Source: Moniliophthora roreri (lineage: Eukaryota; Basidiomycota; Agaricomycetes; Agaricales; Marasmiaceae). Taken from it: 64,000 nt of DNA. Positions 1 to 10,349 of this stretch are shown here, in pieces. Made by a program: the position numbers and the translations under genes. Numbering within the stretch: the first letter of the stretch is position 1; the number at the start of each line of letters is the position of its first letter. The notes under the pieces were generated by a model. That model was not told the origin of the DNA. It saw only the letters and a list, made by a program, of their open reading frames with translations, and searched no databases. The stretch is taken from NCBI GenBank assembly GCA_001466705.2, contig LATX02000100.1:124001-188000 (forward strand), written 5' to 3'.

Positions 1-94
1 CTAGGAAGGGTATACAAGTTCAGCATAGCCCTCCCACTCAGCTTTAGCCCCGTCGTTTTCTCCACACACTCACACACTCGCACACATACCCATA

Positions 95-320
95 TCGCCT
101 TCGTTCGTGAAGTTGGGGAATGCGGATCCAAAGAGTGCTAGCGGAGAGTATGAAACGCAGTGGGAGAGGTCTTTTGCGCTAAGGCGGAGGAGACGGGAGT
201 GAAAATGGGGGTCGGACAGGGAGAGAGAGAGGGAAGGATGAATCTTGAGAGATTCCGTACGTACTGCGCTCCATTGAGCCAAGTTCTTTGCTGACGTGGC
301 TTCGTAGCGCAGTCAATTCG
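95..320 (+). repeat. Short dispersed repeat, family B, copy 1
   Basis: The sequence begins with a GTTGGGGAATGCGG motif, then a purine-rich stretch with GGGAGAG runs, and ends with CATTGAGCC followed by TTTGCTGACGTGGCTTCGTAGCGCAG. The same order of motifs recurs near 430, 1490 and 20480. The terminal GTGGCTTxGTxGxGCAG box resembles a pol III A-box, so a SINE-like origin is possible, but I cannot show a full tRNA head. Boundaries are approximate. Confidence 0.5.
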
Positions 321-424
321 ATACTTCGTATCAAGGTTAATGTACCATCGGATATGAGCTGCTCGAACTTTTTTTTTTTTTTACGCCTGCGCCTCTATAT
401 ACCCTCCCAGCCACTATCACTCAC

Positions 425-640
425 ATTCCCTCTATGAGATTGGGGAATGCAGCGGGAAGAGGTTTTTCGCCCTTGGGTGTTGGGTTTGACAAGACTTAGG
501 GTCTCGCTTCTCTGACACGGGCTTTGTACATGTCAAAGTCCATACCGGCGCTTACTGTTGTAAATAGGAATGGGATATCATGGGCTCGGTGGTGCAGGGT
601 GTTTAGCGTGTCCGACTGCGAGTCAATATAACCTTCGTTG
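425..640 (+). repeat. Short dispersed repeat, family B, copy 2
   Basis: It starts CCCTCTATGAGATTGGGGAATGCAG and ends with a GCTCGGTGGTGCAGGGTGT box, matching the start and end motifs of the copies near 95 and 20480. The middle differs. It contains no coding sequence that I recognise. Confidence 0.45.
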
Positions 641-1003
641 ATAACTTTTGCTGTCCTGTCTGTAATCTGACCAACTAAGTGTGGAGCTGGTTCTCTACAC
701 TCCTTACGTAGCCCTCTTACGTCGTTGTCTTACCAGCTCCACTTGATCGTAGACTATCATCGGAAACATGAACTAAAAAAGGTGTCTCATATAATAACCG
801 AAACTGACCTCGACGGCAGGTTATTATTCTCAATATCCTCACCCAATCCAAAACAAGCGCGTACGTGATTCGCCGAGAGCCGGAAAGAGTATATCATATA
901 TATTGCTGTTGTTTGCCGACCGGAAAGTTATTGGATCGCAAGGAAGCTTTTGAATTCCGTCTCATCAACGAACTTGATTGTGTTATTGATATCTCGTCGC
1001 TAC

Positions 1004-1067
1004 CGCATTAATGGGGTATAGTAGTAATCTGTCTGTACTCCTTGGGGTTCGATTCTCCCTTGGTGCA
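1004..1067 (+). pseudogene. tRNA-Gly-like relic lacking the anticodon arm
   Basis: The acceptor 5' strand GCATTAA, the D-arm GGGGTATAGTAGTAA and a T-arm-like GGGGTTCGATTCTCCC are present, and the end TTGGTGCA is a mutated form of TTAATGCA. The anticodon arm is missing. The sequence aligns along its length with the complete tRNA-Gly at 2313-2406. The ~170 bp that follow also resemble the DNA after the other two copies, so it is a decayed copy of a larger repeat. Confidence 0.65.
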
Positions 1068-1088
1068 CTTGACCGAATGTGGTGTACC

Positions 1089-1116
1089 TTTTTTTTTTTT
1101 TTTTTTTTTTTTTTTT
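1089..1116 (+). repeat. Poly-T tract (28 T)
   Basis: An uninterrupted run of 28 T lies just downstream of the tRNA-Gly-like relic, at the position where the copies at 2313 and 18347 have shorter T-runs. It could be a pol III terminator-like run that expanded, or simply homopolymer slippage. Confidence 0.9.
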
Positions 1117-1489
1117 CGTACTAGTGAGTCACTCAAACAGAGGATATAAAGGCGATTCAGTTACAAACAGTACAAAGAGAGTGTGTGAGAGGCCGAACTT
1201 GGCTCGCGTCGAACGGGAAGTAATGCATGTGGTAGACATTGCGATCGTGGATAACAAGTAATTGCTGCGTCACAGTCATCGGCGTAATGGTATAGCTGTA
1301 ACACGTACGCACCGCAGCCGTCGATATCTTGCATGATCCAGAAGGTTTTTTGTTTTTTTTCAATGTTTAGAGATCTAGGGGGAAACAATACCTGACACTA
1401 GAACTCTTTTTTTTTTCTCTTCTGAATATGGATAATATTTGCTAGAAATCTATTACCGTACAACGCTTTCCATCCGGCACTAATCTCGT

Positions 1490-1700
1490 CCACCAGATTG
1501 GGGGAATGTGGAACGGGGTGGTGTGCAGTGGGCACAAGATTTCACGTTATGTTTTAGGTGAGCAAGAGGAAGGGGAGCTTTTGGGACTGTATTCCGTGGA
1601 AATCGGCCTTGTGAGGCAAACGTAACCGTGACGTGGCTTGATGGTGCAGGATGTTGAGCGGCGAGCTACTTGGCGTGATCAATAGCTTTTAGTGCTGTTG
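1490..1700 (+). repeat. Short dispersed repeat, family B, copy 3
   Basis: It opens with AGATTGGGGGAATGTGGAACGGGG, passes through GGGGAGCTTTTGGGACTGTATTCCGT and ends in GTGACGTGGCTTGATGGTGCAGG. The core (1535-1640) also matches 18786-18900, which has GATTTCACATTACGTTAGGTG and GGGGAGCTTAGGACTGTACTCC. Confidence 0.5.
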
Positions 1701-1889
1701 GCGTGAGTGGAGGCCTTTTTCTGTATTCAGACAATGTCTGACTTGGATTGATAAGCTAATTCAAAAAGGTAAGTTGTACTTGTTCGTGCATTCTAGATGT
1801 AGGTCTCTCTCTCCTAACATTTATGGTCGTTTCCCTCTCGTAAGGTGGGTAGTGACGGAGAATTGTTCGGGGCTCCGTCATTGAGCGAC

Positions 1890-2010
1890 CTGTACCGATG
1901 TGATGGGAAGTAATCGCTGTACCACGGTCATCGGCGCATTGGTGCAGCTGTAATACGTGATTGCAGTCGTCGATGTAATAGCCGGATAATCTTCTTTTCA
2001 CCAATGATGC
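1890..2010 (+). repeat. Fragment of the tRNA-headed repeat body
   Basis: The stretch GATGTGATGGGAAGTAAT...GCAGTCGTCGATGTAATAG is shared with 18640-18730 and, more distantly, with 1225-1345. In those places it lies 200-300 bp downstream of the tRNA-Gly-like head. Here no head is adjacent upstream, so this is a truncated copy. Confidence 0.5.
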
Positions 2011-2224
2011 CCTTGACTACCAAAAATTTAGGGAAATAATAACTAAGCAGTAGAGTTTTTTTTTTGTTTCTATATTAATATCATGGATTGGCGAGAGTCT
2101 GAACAGATAAGTCGTCGGTGGGAGTGGGACGGTTTACCTATGTTACCATACATATCCTGAGGGATGTGCCCGCCTTGCCGCCCCGGAGGAAGAAATGCAA
2201 CACGAGGGAGCTTTCAAGTCAATT

Positions 2225-2560
2225 ATCTACTAATATATCAGTGGGTAAAGGGCCCCGCCACTCAACACCACCTAATTCTTGGATCATCTTTACGTTCTAA
2301 TTTGATACTACCGCATTAATGGGGTAGTGGTAACCTGGGTCGTTGCCATGTGCATACAAGATGTCATTGCGTCGACCCGCCGGGGGTTCGATTCCCCCTT
2401 AATGCACCTGTTGTAGCTCCATACTTCTTTTTGGTCATTCAGACAGCGGATGAGGGGAAAAGGCAAGTCGGTAAGAGAGAGTGTGAAGCCGGCATTAACT
2501 GGCGCCAGACATTTGTTAAAGCAGGGAACGTTACAAGTCAATCTTTTGGGGCCAACGTTA
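2225..2560 (+). repeat. tRNA-Gly-headed repeat unit, best-preserved copy
   Basis: The DNA around the tRNA is shared with the unit at 18297. The upstream part has GGGTAAAGGGCCCCGCCACT versus GGGTAACGGGTCCCGCCACT. The downstream part has a T-run, CAGCGGATGAGGGG, AGTCGGTAAGAGAGAGTGTGA and a CAGACATTTGTTAAA motif. The layout resembles a tRNA-derived SINE body or a duplicated tRNA locus. Confidence 0.55.
2313..2406 (+). tRNA. tRNA-Gly(GCC) with 23-nt intron
   Basis: It folds as a full cloverleaf. The acceptor GCATTAA (2313-2319) pairs perfectly with TTAATGC (2399-2405), followed by discriminator A2406. The D-stem is GGGT/ACCT around AGTGGTA. The anticodon stem GGTCG (2338-2342) pairs with CGACC (2373-2377). 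The loop is TT-GCC-A with anticodon GCC at 2345-2347. The T-arm is GGGGG-TTCGATT-CCCCC. An intron of 23 nt (2349-2371) sits after position 37, the canonical eukaryotic site. A- and B-box promoter elements are intact. It is glycine-accepting by anticodon. Its ~60 bp upstream and ~150 bp downstream recur at two other degenerate copies, so it could also be the best-preserved head of a tRNA-derived repeat. Confidence 0.85.
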
Positions 2561-2861
2561 GAGCATCGGGAGTAGCGGGGTTAATATCTATTTGAAATAC
2601 CGTTGAGGATCCCATTTTCAAAGTCAGGAATGCTGGAGAAGAAAACATTATTTGTGCGTTGACTAGCAAGGAGAAAAGGGATAAAGAGTATAAAGAGTTG
2701 CTGAAGATAATTATGCTCCCTGCAAGGGTAAAACTTGTGGCTTCAGTATTGCATTGGTCGGGTTGACACGCTACGAGACCTACGACCTGGCCAGCTGAAC
2801 CAAGGAAGCGTTGCCGTGGGTATTTTCACCGGATATTGGACTTCCTTCAAGGCTTAGATGC

Positions 2862-2889
<28 letters not shown>
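2862..2889 (+). repeat. Poly-A tract (28 A)
   Basis: An uninterrupted run of 28 A. It could mark the 3' tail of a retroposed sequence on the + strand, but I see no recognisable element immediately upstream and no clear target-site duplication. Confidence 0.9.
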
Positions 2890-2893
<4 letters not shown>

Positions 2894-3029
2894 TATTATC
2901 TTTGCTAGATAGCACAATGAACCCGTTTTGCATTACTGCCGCGCTGGCGAGAGAACATAAAGCCACCTACCATATCAAGTAGTTCGAAAGTTGCGAAGAA
3001 CGTGTTTGAGCGGGGATTTGGGGAGTAAC

Positions 3030-3345
3030 CAACATCGGCGTGATGGTATAGTAGTCAAAAATACCGCTGTCGATGTAACCGCCCTCAGTTGGACTTCTTT
3101 TTTTTTATGAATCCTGGGTGCTCAAACGAGGGTAGACTAGACAACACCTGAGCTTTTACTCCCCTACACTCGCTTCTTTAACCAAGGAGACGTCCAGTGA
3201 CTTTGGTACGAATATCATTCATCGAGTCTCGACGATGAGCCTGGATTGCCAATAACAAGAAAATAGGGCAGAGTAGCTGGCAATCAGGTGTTGGATTGCG
3301 AAAGAAGAGAGTGTGCGGCGCCGTGCGTAGAGTGGAGGAAAGACA
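3030..3345 (+). repeat. Isolated upstream block of the palindrome-unit family
   Basis: This block (ATGAATCCTGGGTGCTCAAACGAG, GGTACGAATATCATTCATCG, GCCTGGATTGCC, GAGAGTGTGCGGCGCC) aligns in order with 17040-17290 and partly with 18890-19010. In those places it directly precedes a conserved palindrome and a gene-like start. No palindrome follows at the corresponding spacing here, so it is a truncated copy. No gene is visible in 2600-3600. Confidence 0.6.
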
Positions 3346-3604
3346 CCATCATCGTATGCCCAACTGAGACACACACGCCGAGAGCAAAATTATGACACTC
3401 AAGAGGTAATGGAATTTTTTTTTGCTTACATATATACGCCGTGCGGGGGAACTAGCGAAGTTTCGGCCCTCAGGTTAACGGAGTAAATGTAAACAGAATA
3501 ACGGATGAGATGGACGCGCCGTGGATTTCAAATTTTTGGACCTACATGAACTCCTCCACTAGTCTGATTAACAAGGGGATCTACAGCAGCATATATAGCT
3601 AAAG

Positions 3605-3960
3605 TTATCGTCCAAGAGTATCGAAAACGTAGCTACGTGGCACGTACCTCCTATAGTGAATTCTCCTCTCCCGACAACATCCAACCGTAAAGCAATCGAC
3701 GCAACAAAAACAACAAAAACGAATCAGCAAGGATCTAACTCGATAAAAGAATAATGAACGACTTACTTGATTCGACCTATGGAGCACTTTCGGGGATACG
3801 CATGGAGTACAGTAAGCGTCATGATGGTTCGAGGAAAAGAAGGAAACGATTGTGTGACAAGTGACGCTTTCGTTACGCAGCACGAGAAAGAATGAAAGCG
3901 CGAATAGGTATGATTATCCTCAATCAAAGACGCAGCGCTCCCGCTAGATTTGATCAAGAA
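3605..3960 (-). repeat. Palindrome-unit family, truncated copy V (minus strand)
   Basis: Read on the minus strand it runs GTAACGAAAGCGTCACTTGTCACAC, then TCGAACCATCATGACG and TTACTGTACTCCATGCG. This parallels the palindrome, CTCGAACCACCATGTCG start and CTGTACTCGTCGTCG of the unit at 17330. The start codon context is mutated, and only the 5' part of the unit is present. Confidence 0.55.
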
Positions 3961-4068
3961 AAAAAAACACCCTTTTACGAAGAAATTGAGACTGCGGTGG
4001 TACGTTAGAGAAGAAACTCGAGTACTGGGAGGGGACCGAACACCCGACGGGTCGACGTAGTGGATTCA

Positions 4069-5266
4069 GGGCCACAACATTTTACCGTAATGCAGGGCAG
4101 TAACGTTACTGCATGTTACTTACCTCTGCATTTTTTATCATATCATTGCAAGTGATAAGTTGAGCTGAGGGTCCTTGGAACTTTGCCTGATGTGAGGACC
4201 ATTGTCTGTAAGGCTTGCCGCCGTCGTGGTTCAAGAGCAAGAAGTCAGATCACTACTTTCCCACGGTGGTCACTGACTTGAATTGAATATAGTAAGTGCC
4301 TTCTGGGTCTCTCCATCCCTCAGTGTTGAGTATAGACTATATAGCAACCCTTATATATTTTACAGGTATTACAGAGTAATTGAAAGTGTGCAAAGGCCAC
4401 ATACAGCAAATAATATATCATGAAGACTTAACTTTCAATTATTCATGCCAAATGATCTCCATGATGCTATAACACAGTTCTAGGAGTACTGGCATAATAT
4501 TTAGAGGTCATGAAGCATTACCTGAGCATTTCAGGGATGAAGAAAGTCTCTGGACCTTTGTTTTTATAATCTAAAGGCTTGAGCACGGCGTAAATGCTCA
4601 CTAACCACTACGTGAGCGTGGAGAGCTCCGTCGGGTAGTATTTTCAACTGAACATGTGATTTTCCATTGAACTAAGGTAGCATGAGCTATGCATATATTA
4701 ACTACTTGCTGCTGACTTGTTATTTACTGTTACTCACCGTTACTGCACCGTTACTACCCTGTTACTGACCTCTACTTTGTTGTCGCAGTCTTCCACTGAC
4801 TTGTTACTGAGCCTATTAGCTCTCTCGGACGTTGGTCCATGGTTGCTGCCCTAACTATCGCCTCCTGCTTGCTGCCACTTCGAGCAGTCTTTTGACTCTT
4901 AAATGAACCTCTGCAATAACTCCTGCTTTGAGACAAGTTTACCCGCTTTTTATGGTACTGAAGCGTCATATGGTATCGTGGGAGCTTGATCAAGTATCTA
5001 AAAGGCCATTTGACGCACAGAGAGCATGAAACGGGGTTTCGGGATGATTCCGGCAAGTCCCGAGCTAAGGGATGGCGGTGATGGGTCCCATCAAGCATTC
5101 TTCTCTATGGACCACGACCACGACAACGTCTATACCTGCTCGAAGGTATGTGTTTGGCACTCGGAATGACCCTCAATTCACTGAAATTTACTGTCAGTTT
5201 CCTGTTACGGTACTGTTACGGTACTTTACGGTAATTTAGGTCAGTAACGGTAAAATGTATAGACCC
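4069..5266. mobile_element. Non-autonomous DNA element with 12-bp terminal inverted repeats
   Basis: ACATTTTACCGT at 4077-4088 is perfectly inverted at 5247-5258 (ACGGTAAAATGT). Imperfect pairing (GGGyC) extends the ends to about 4069 and 5266. Both subterminal regions are packed with GTTACTG/GTTACGG words, for example 4090-4125, 4725-4770 and 5190-5250, as expected of transposase-binding subterminal repeats. The ~1.2-kb interior has no convincing transposase, so it would depend on an autonomous partner. I could not find an unambiguous target-site duplication. Family assignment is open. Confidence 0.6.
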
Positions 5267-5667
5267 TCCCTAACCCGAAGAGGGTACGCATCGCCGTTGC
5301 GATTAGTCCATCGATTCCGCCTGCCGAGTTCACGACTAATCGGCTCTCTCCTCTCCTTTGCCGCAACCACGATGACGGGTTCAATACCTTCTATGATGAT
5401 ATTAACCTCCAGAATATAGCCCGTACAGATAGTATTCTGTATGCGTAAGTCTTTTGACCTTGCATTTAGTTTGGTCAGGGCATCGATTTCACGCCTCTTG
5501 CGAGAGCGTCGGAGCTATGCATTCTCGCCTTACTTTTTTTAGGATCCTTCATTCTCCCTCAGTCCAGCTGACAACTCTCAACCGAGCTCCTAGGCTATGT
5601 GGCGCTAGCTCACATGTCAAATGTCATTTGACTGCTGAGATCGATCATCAAGCACTAACCGATCTTC

Positions 5668-5677
5668 GTATAAATAC
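5668..5677 (+). promoter_or_regulatory. TATA-like box of P450 gene 1
   Basis: GTATAAATAC lies ~140 bp before the ATG at 5817. The corresponding sequence is at the same distance in P450 gene 2 (ATATAAAT, ~14664) and gene 3 (GTATAAATAC on the minus strand near 51788-51797). The surrounding ~300 bp are also recognisably conserved between the three genes. Confidence 0.5.
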
Positions 5678-5816
5678 ATGGTCATGTTATCCTACAGTGC
5701 ATCATACATACCCAATAGTCGTGGGACACACAAACAATTTGTTAGCCGCACACCTCAGCCAGCCTGCAGGCTCTGTAGTCGGCTCCAAAAAGCTTTTCTC
5801 GACTTGGCTCTCCACT

Positions 5817-7956
5817 ATGACATTCACTGCCAACTCTACTCTTATATACGTTCTAGTATCGGTTTGTGCTTGGGCCGTATACCTCAAGTTCAAATGTCCA
5901 CGAAACTTGCCGCCAGGACCTAAAGGCTACCCGTTTGTGGGCAACCTCTTTCAGCTCGATGCGAACCGACCGTGGCATTCTCTAGGCAAATGGAAGAAGA
6001 CTTATGGTGCGTTGTAACTGTATTCGAAGTGCACATTTTCTTAAACGAACCGCAACTAGGCGATATTGTTTATATTCGCCTGTTCAACCAGGACGTCATT
6101 GTATTGAACTCGGCCAAAGCAGCTGGAGATCTCCTTGACCGCCGCGCCGCCAACTACTCCCAGAGACCTCGAATCCCTGTCATTGAATGCTTGACTGGCG
6201 GGTTGAGTATAGGATTTATGGATCATGGATCGAGGTGGGTCTCCAAAATACACTGGGCGATATCTTTATACTTCAGAACTCAATAGATGGCGCTCCATGC
6301 GTCGTGCTGCACACGAAGCTTTGAACATAAGAGCTAGTGTTAAATATCACCCAATCCATATGCGTGAAGGTATTCAGCTTGCGCTGGATATCTTGGATAG
6401 CCCGCAGGAATGTCATAATCACGTATACCGGTATCGTTGTCCATTTACAGTAGGTTCGGGAAGCTGAAAAGACGATGTACAGGTTCACCTCGTTCACAAG
6501 CGCGTCTCTCATCTATAATGATACATCTCGTCGCCATGCAATCATAAACGAGCTGTCAAGTCTGATGAAAGATATGGTCCTAGCAAGCGCACCTGGAAGA
6601 TATTTCGCAAACCACATCCCCGTTTTTGAACATGTCCCAGAATTTCTAGCAAAATGGAAACATGAAATGAAGGCGAGGTACAATATGTACACAGAGAGCG
6701 TTGTGAAATTCTTTCTTCCCATCAAGGAATTGGTGGTACGTCTATATGCCCAAATTGAAACTAAACTGATAAGTTTGACGATCAACAGGTACAGAAGCAG
6801 GAGTCTGAGCCAAGCTTTTGCACTATGCTTGTTGAAACGCATGAGCGACATGGGCTTAGTGACTTGGAATCTGCCTGGTTGGCTGCAATGCTTTAGTGTG
6901 TTCTCCCTGTTCTGTTTTCCACCTTCCACTTATCTCTTTCATTCCCAGTGTGGGAGGATATGATACAGTTTTGTGTCTCATAAAGACAACCTCTTCGAAG
7001 TTTACTGACCGTTCTCTGTAGTCTCTGATCACTATTGAGTGGCTTATCGTTGCCATGCTCGCCTTCCCTGATGTTCAACGGAAAGTTCAAGCAGAAATTG
7101 ATGCGGTCATTGGCCAGACTAGGATACCGATGTTGGGTGACATGGAAAATCTCCCCTACATGCGTGCGGTTGTGAAAGAGGTTCGCATATTTGTTCTTCG
7201 TGACTCATTCCTAATATCTGATTATTGATCTCAGGTTCTACGTTGGCGTCCTGTGCTTCCAATTTGCGTATTTCATGCTTCGCTCGAAGCAAGTGCTGGA
7301 TTATTTTGCCTTTAATGACTTAATTGACTTGGGTGGGTCCAGGATGACATTTATGAAGGCTATCACATTCCGAAGGGTAGCTGGATTATACCAAACATAC
7401 TGTGAGCTCTTGATTCCATCCATCTGCAACTCTCAAATGAAAGATACAAGTGCCATGAATCATGATCCTGCGATGTACGGCCAAGATCCAGATGTATTTC
7501 GACCTGAACGGTTTCTTAATGAAGATGGTACACATAAAGAGCCTTCTCCTGATACCAAGGATGAAGGACATTATTCATTTGGATTTGGTCGGAGGTGCGT
7601 GTCTTTACTATTGGCATAAATGGCTATATCTTAACCTGTTAATCATACAACTTAGGATCTGTCCAGGTAGACACCTTGCATCAAACACTGTACTGAGTTT
7701 TGCGATTGTACTTTGGGCTGTGAAACTTGAACCTGGAAAAGATGCACACGGAAATGAGGCTCCGATTAGCATCTCAAATGACCAATCGACTGGTATTCTC
7801 AGGTGAGAGATACATTGCATCCCAACCAAGTGATTGGTTCTGAATTCTGAATCATGTCTTGGGCATAGTCGGGTGCCAGCATATCATGTTTCAGCTAAAG
7901 CTCGTTTTCCTGAGGCTCTGGAGATTTTGAAGATGGTGAAGGAAGAATCAATGTAG
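5817..7956 (+). CDS. Cytochrome P450 monooxygenase, paralogue 1 (12 exons, 512 aa)
   Basis: Exons: 5817-6006, 6060-6234, 6287-6430, 6483-6735, 6789-6895, 6949-6967, 7022-7180, 7235-7288, 7343-7401, 7451-7594, 7656-7802, 7869-7956. Together they give 1539 nt and 512 aa with no internal stop. The N-terminus has a membrane anchor (STLIYVLVSVCAWAVYL) followed by the LPPGPKGYP hinge, indicating ER attachment. The I-helix GGYDTS is at ~292-297, the K-helix ExxR (EVLR) at 349-352, the PERF motif at ~405-408 and the haem loop FGFGRRICPG with ligand Cys437. These are all the hallmarks of a haem-thiolate oxygenase that needs a P450 reductase. The overall pattern resembles basidiomycete CYP64-like/CYP5144-like enzymes, but substrate and family number cannot be read from the sequence. 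Exon 6 is only 19 nt, and intron 8 (7289-7342) uses a GC donor (GAA|GCAAGT). It has close paralogues at 14810 and 51651. Confidence 0.93.
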
Positions 7957-9330
7957 TGGCTAATCTAGTTGGGTTGATTTTTGCATCTATAGAACTCTAG
8001 AATTACAGCATTTCTGAGTGCACATGTTGAATCTATGCTTATCTCTTCCCAGCATGGCAAGCTCAGTGCTTTGTTGTATATGCTTTCCACCCATTTGTTA
8101 ATCACCCCATCACTATGATATAAATCAGCCAGGGAGGCTGAATGACATAGTGTAAGACAACATCTGACTTATAGATGAAAGAAATGTGGTGCCTTTCCTT
8201 TGGTTTGTTCTGTATAATTTGATGACAGATGAGTGCAACAATGTCATTGGTTGCTCTCAGCCATGTTCTAGTTGACACATGAGTAGTTCTCAGCTTTGGT
8301 TGTATATACTCATCTTTTTAATAATGTTGTAAACCTTGATGTGCTTATTGGGGCCATTGATCTGCTTAGAGTTCATGTTCCCAGTACATTAGCAGACCTT
8401 CCAAGTGCTTGCTGGCTTTTGCCACTTTTAAGCATTTGCTGGTGCCTTCTGGCAGTCAAGCACCCCAATCATCTCACTTTTCTCACTCATAGTCATGCCT
8501 GTTTTAGGCCATTTCACTTGCAATACACTCTGATTGTAAGCTTTATTAAATATATTTACATTTAGATAAAGAAGGGATGACAGAGAGTTCAGTAGACTGG
8601 CAGCTTTTTGGGGCTCAGACTTAACTTGCAGCATCTCACTTTTCAACTAAAAATTCCTAAAAAAGGAGAGAAAAGTAGCCAAAATCATATACTAGGTTTT
8701 CTAATGTAATAGACTGAGAGTTGATATAAAAAGGTGTTGGAGCCTCTAGAGGGAAGCCAATCTGCTCCATGAGTTGGCAGAACCAGATGACTTTATGACC
8801 ACAAAGGTACTCAGCTCCACTAGTTAAAGAAGCAGTGGCAGTCTGCTTTTTGGATCTTCAAGAAAGGGATCTCTTTTCTAGGAAAAGAACATATCCTGAG
8901 ATTGACCATCTATGATCTAGATTATGGATAGCCATCAAATGATAGGCTCATCACATGATGTGAGCCCCCTCAATAAAAATGTTCTGCACTAGCTCACATT
9001 CTCAAAGAGAATCTTGTTCTCTAAGTAACACACAATAATTATTGCAGCCAGTACAAAGAATATAAATAGTGGTTTGAACAAACTAAATCAGAAGTTCTAC
9101 TTGTGGCAGTGTTCTTATAGTTCAACTAAACTAACTTTTACTCTTCTATCTCAAATTGTTCAGATGAACTACCACTCCAGAGCAAGAGATGGTGGTGAGC
9201 AACCAAGGATACAGCAGTTTGTGAAATGCTTGTGACATGCATTAAAAGTGCTGGAACAAATCAAAATAGTTTCAAAAAATCCAAAAAGTCATGATTTATG
9301 CATACTGGCCTTCTACTGGCCTAGATAGGG
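7957..9330. other. Non-coding, AT-rich stretch, no gene recognised
   Basis: The 3' flank of P450 gene 1 passes into CpG-poor DNA with many stops in all frames. I see no conserved protein motif, tRNA or terminal repeat. It probably belongs to the decayed transposon island that continues to 13.9 kb. Confidence 0.5.
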
Positions 9331-9339
9331 GGCATATAC

Positions 9340-10345
9340 AAATTTAAGTAATGGGTCAAGTAACATTACTTATGTTACTTTACTGTTACTCTAATTTACT
9401 TAACTGTACCTTGACCCTCAAATTAGTTATCCTTCAAGATTGTAAATGTGTTTCTTAATTGTCCTTGAAGATGCTAGGAATCACTCCCTGTGATTTCTGC
9501 TGGTTGCAGTTGGGAGAAAAGATATGTCAAGACTGGGTTCCACCAACAAGTTAACATCTCTTCAGATGGCTATGACAATATGAGGAGGCTCTGATACATA
9601 TGTGGAGGTAGAGTAAATAATTTTTGAAGGTATATATGGGCTTGCAGGCTCAGGGTGAAATGACAAAGTGGAAGATTATGTGTGAAGTAGGGAAATCATT
9701 GTGTGAGTAAGCAGTTATTCTATGGGCACATTTCCTGGGGTGAACAGCAATTCAACTACACTTAAATAGCCCTATTGTCTGTCTTTTATTACCCTCTGCA
9801 AGTTGTAAAGTCCATCAGAGGCATATTGGATATAGTTCTCATGCTCCAGGCAGTGTGAGACACTAGAGATGCTTTCTGGGTAAGTGTTGGTGTATGTTGG
9901 TTGAGTTGCAATTACTTAAATGGAGAAAATTATAAATGAGTATACTTGACTGCTGCTTGATGTTACTTAAGTGTTACTTGAGCATGCTTGAGTTACTTGA
10001 CCATTACTTGACTGTTACTGGACTGTACCAGACTATTACTTGAATATCCTGAACTGTTACTTATCTGTACTGAATTGTTACTTTAGTGTACTTGACTCAA
10101 ATGCAAGTTGCTGAACAAAGTTTCATTGAAGTCCATTTCTGTAACACCTCTCTTGCAGCTATCTTATCTCCACCATATATAGTAATCTCTTGATGCTATA
10201 CCTAAGTACAGCTGCACATATTATTGCCATGTTGCTGTAAATTCACCCTACATCTTGCTATCAAACCATAACCTACTTGCACTCTATCACCTTAACAGGC
10301 TCTAAGTTACTTGTGCTATTTTTAGTGGTACGGTAATAGGACCAC
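9340..10345. repeat. CpG-poor element with clustered TTACTTGA/GTTACT words
   Basis: Two clusters of near-tandem words, at ~9350-9415 (TTACTTATGTTACTTTACTGTTACT) and ~9940-10090 (repeated TTACTTGA, GTTACT, ACTTGACTG), bracket ~0.6 kb of non-coding DNA. The layout resembles the subterminal repeats of the element at 4069-5266. The right margin may lie near GGTACGGTAATAGG (~10327). No clean inverted termini were found, so the element is tentative. Confidence 0.4.
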
Positions 10346-10349
10346 CTTC

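Noticed and set aside
587..640. GCTCGGTGGTGCAGGGTGT string resembling a tRNA 5' half
   Set aside because: No T-arm or acceptor partner follows; treated as the end of a family B repeat.
6513..6929. 138-aa open frame on - (also at 15509-15925)
   Set aside because: Antisense to P450 exons 4-5 and recurs only because the P450 genes are paralogous.
9940..10090. CRISPR-like or satellite array
   Set aside because: Spacing is irregular, repeat words are short and degenerate, and the genome is clearly eukaryotic.
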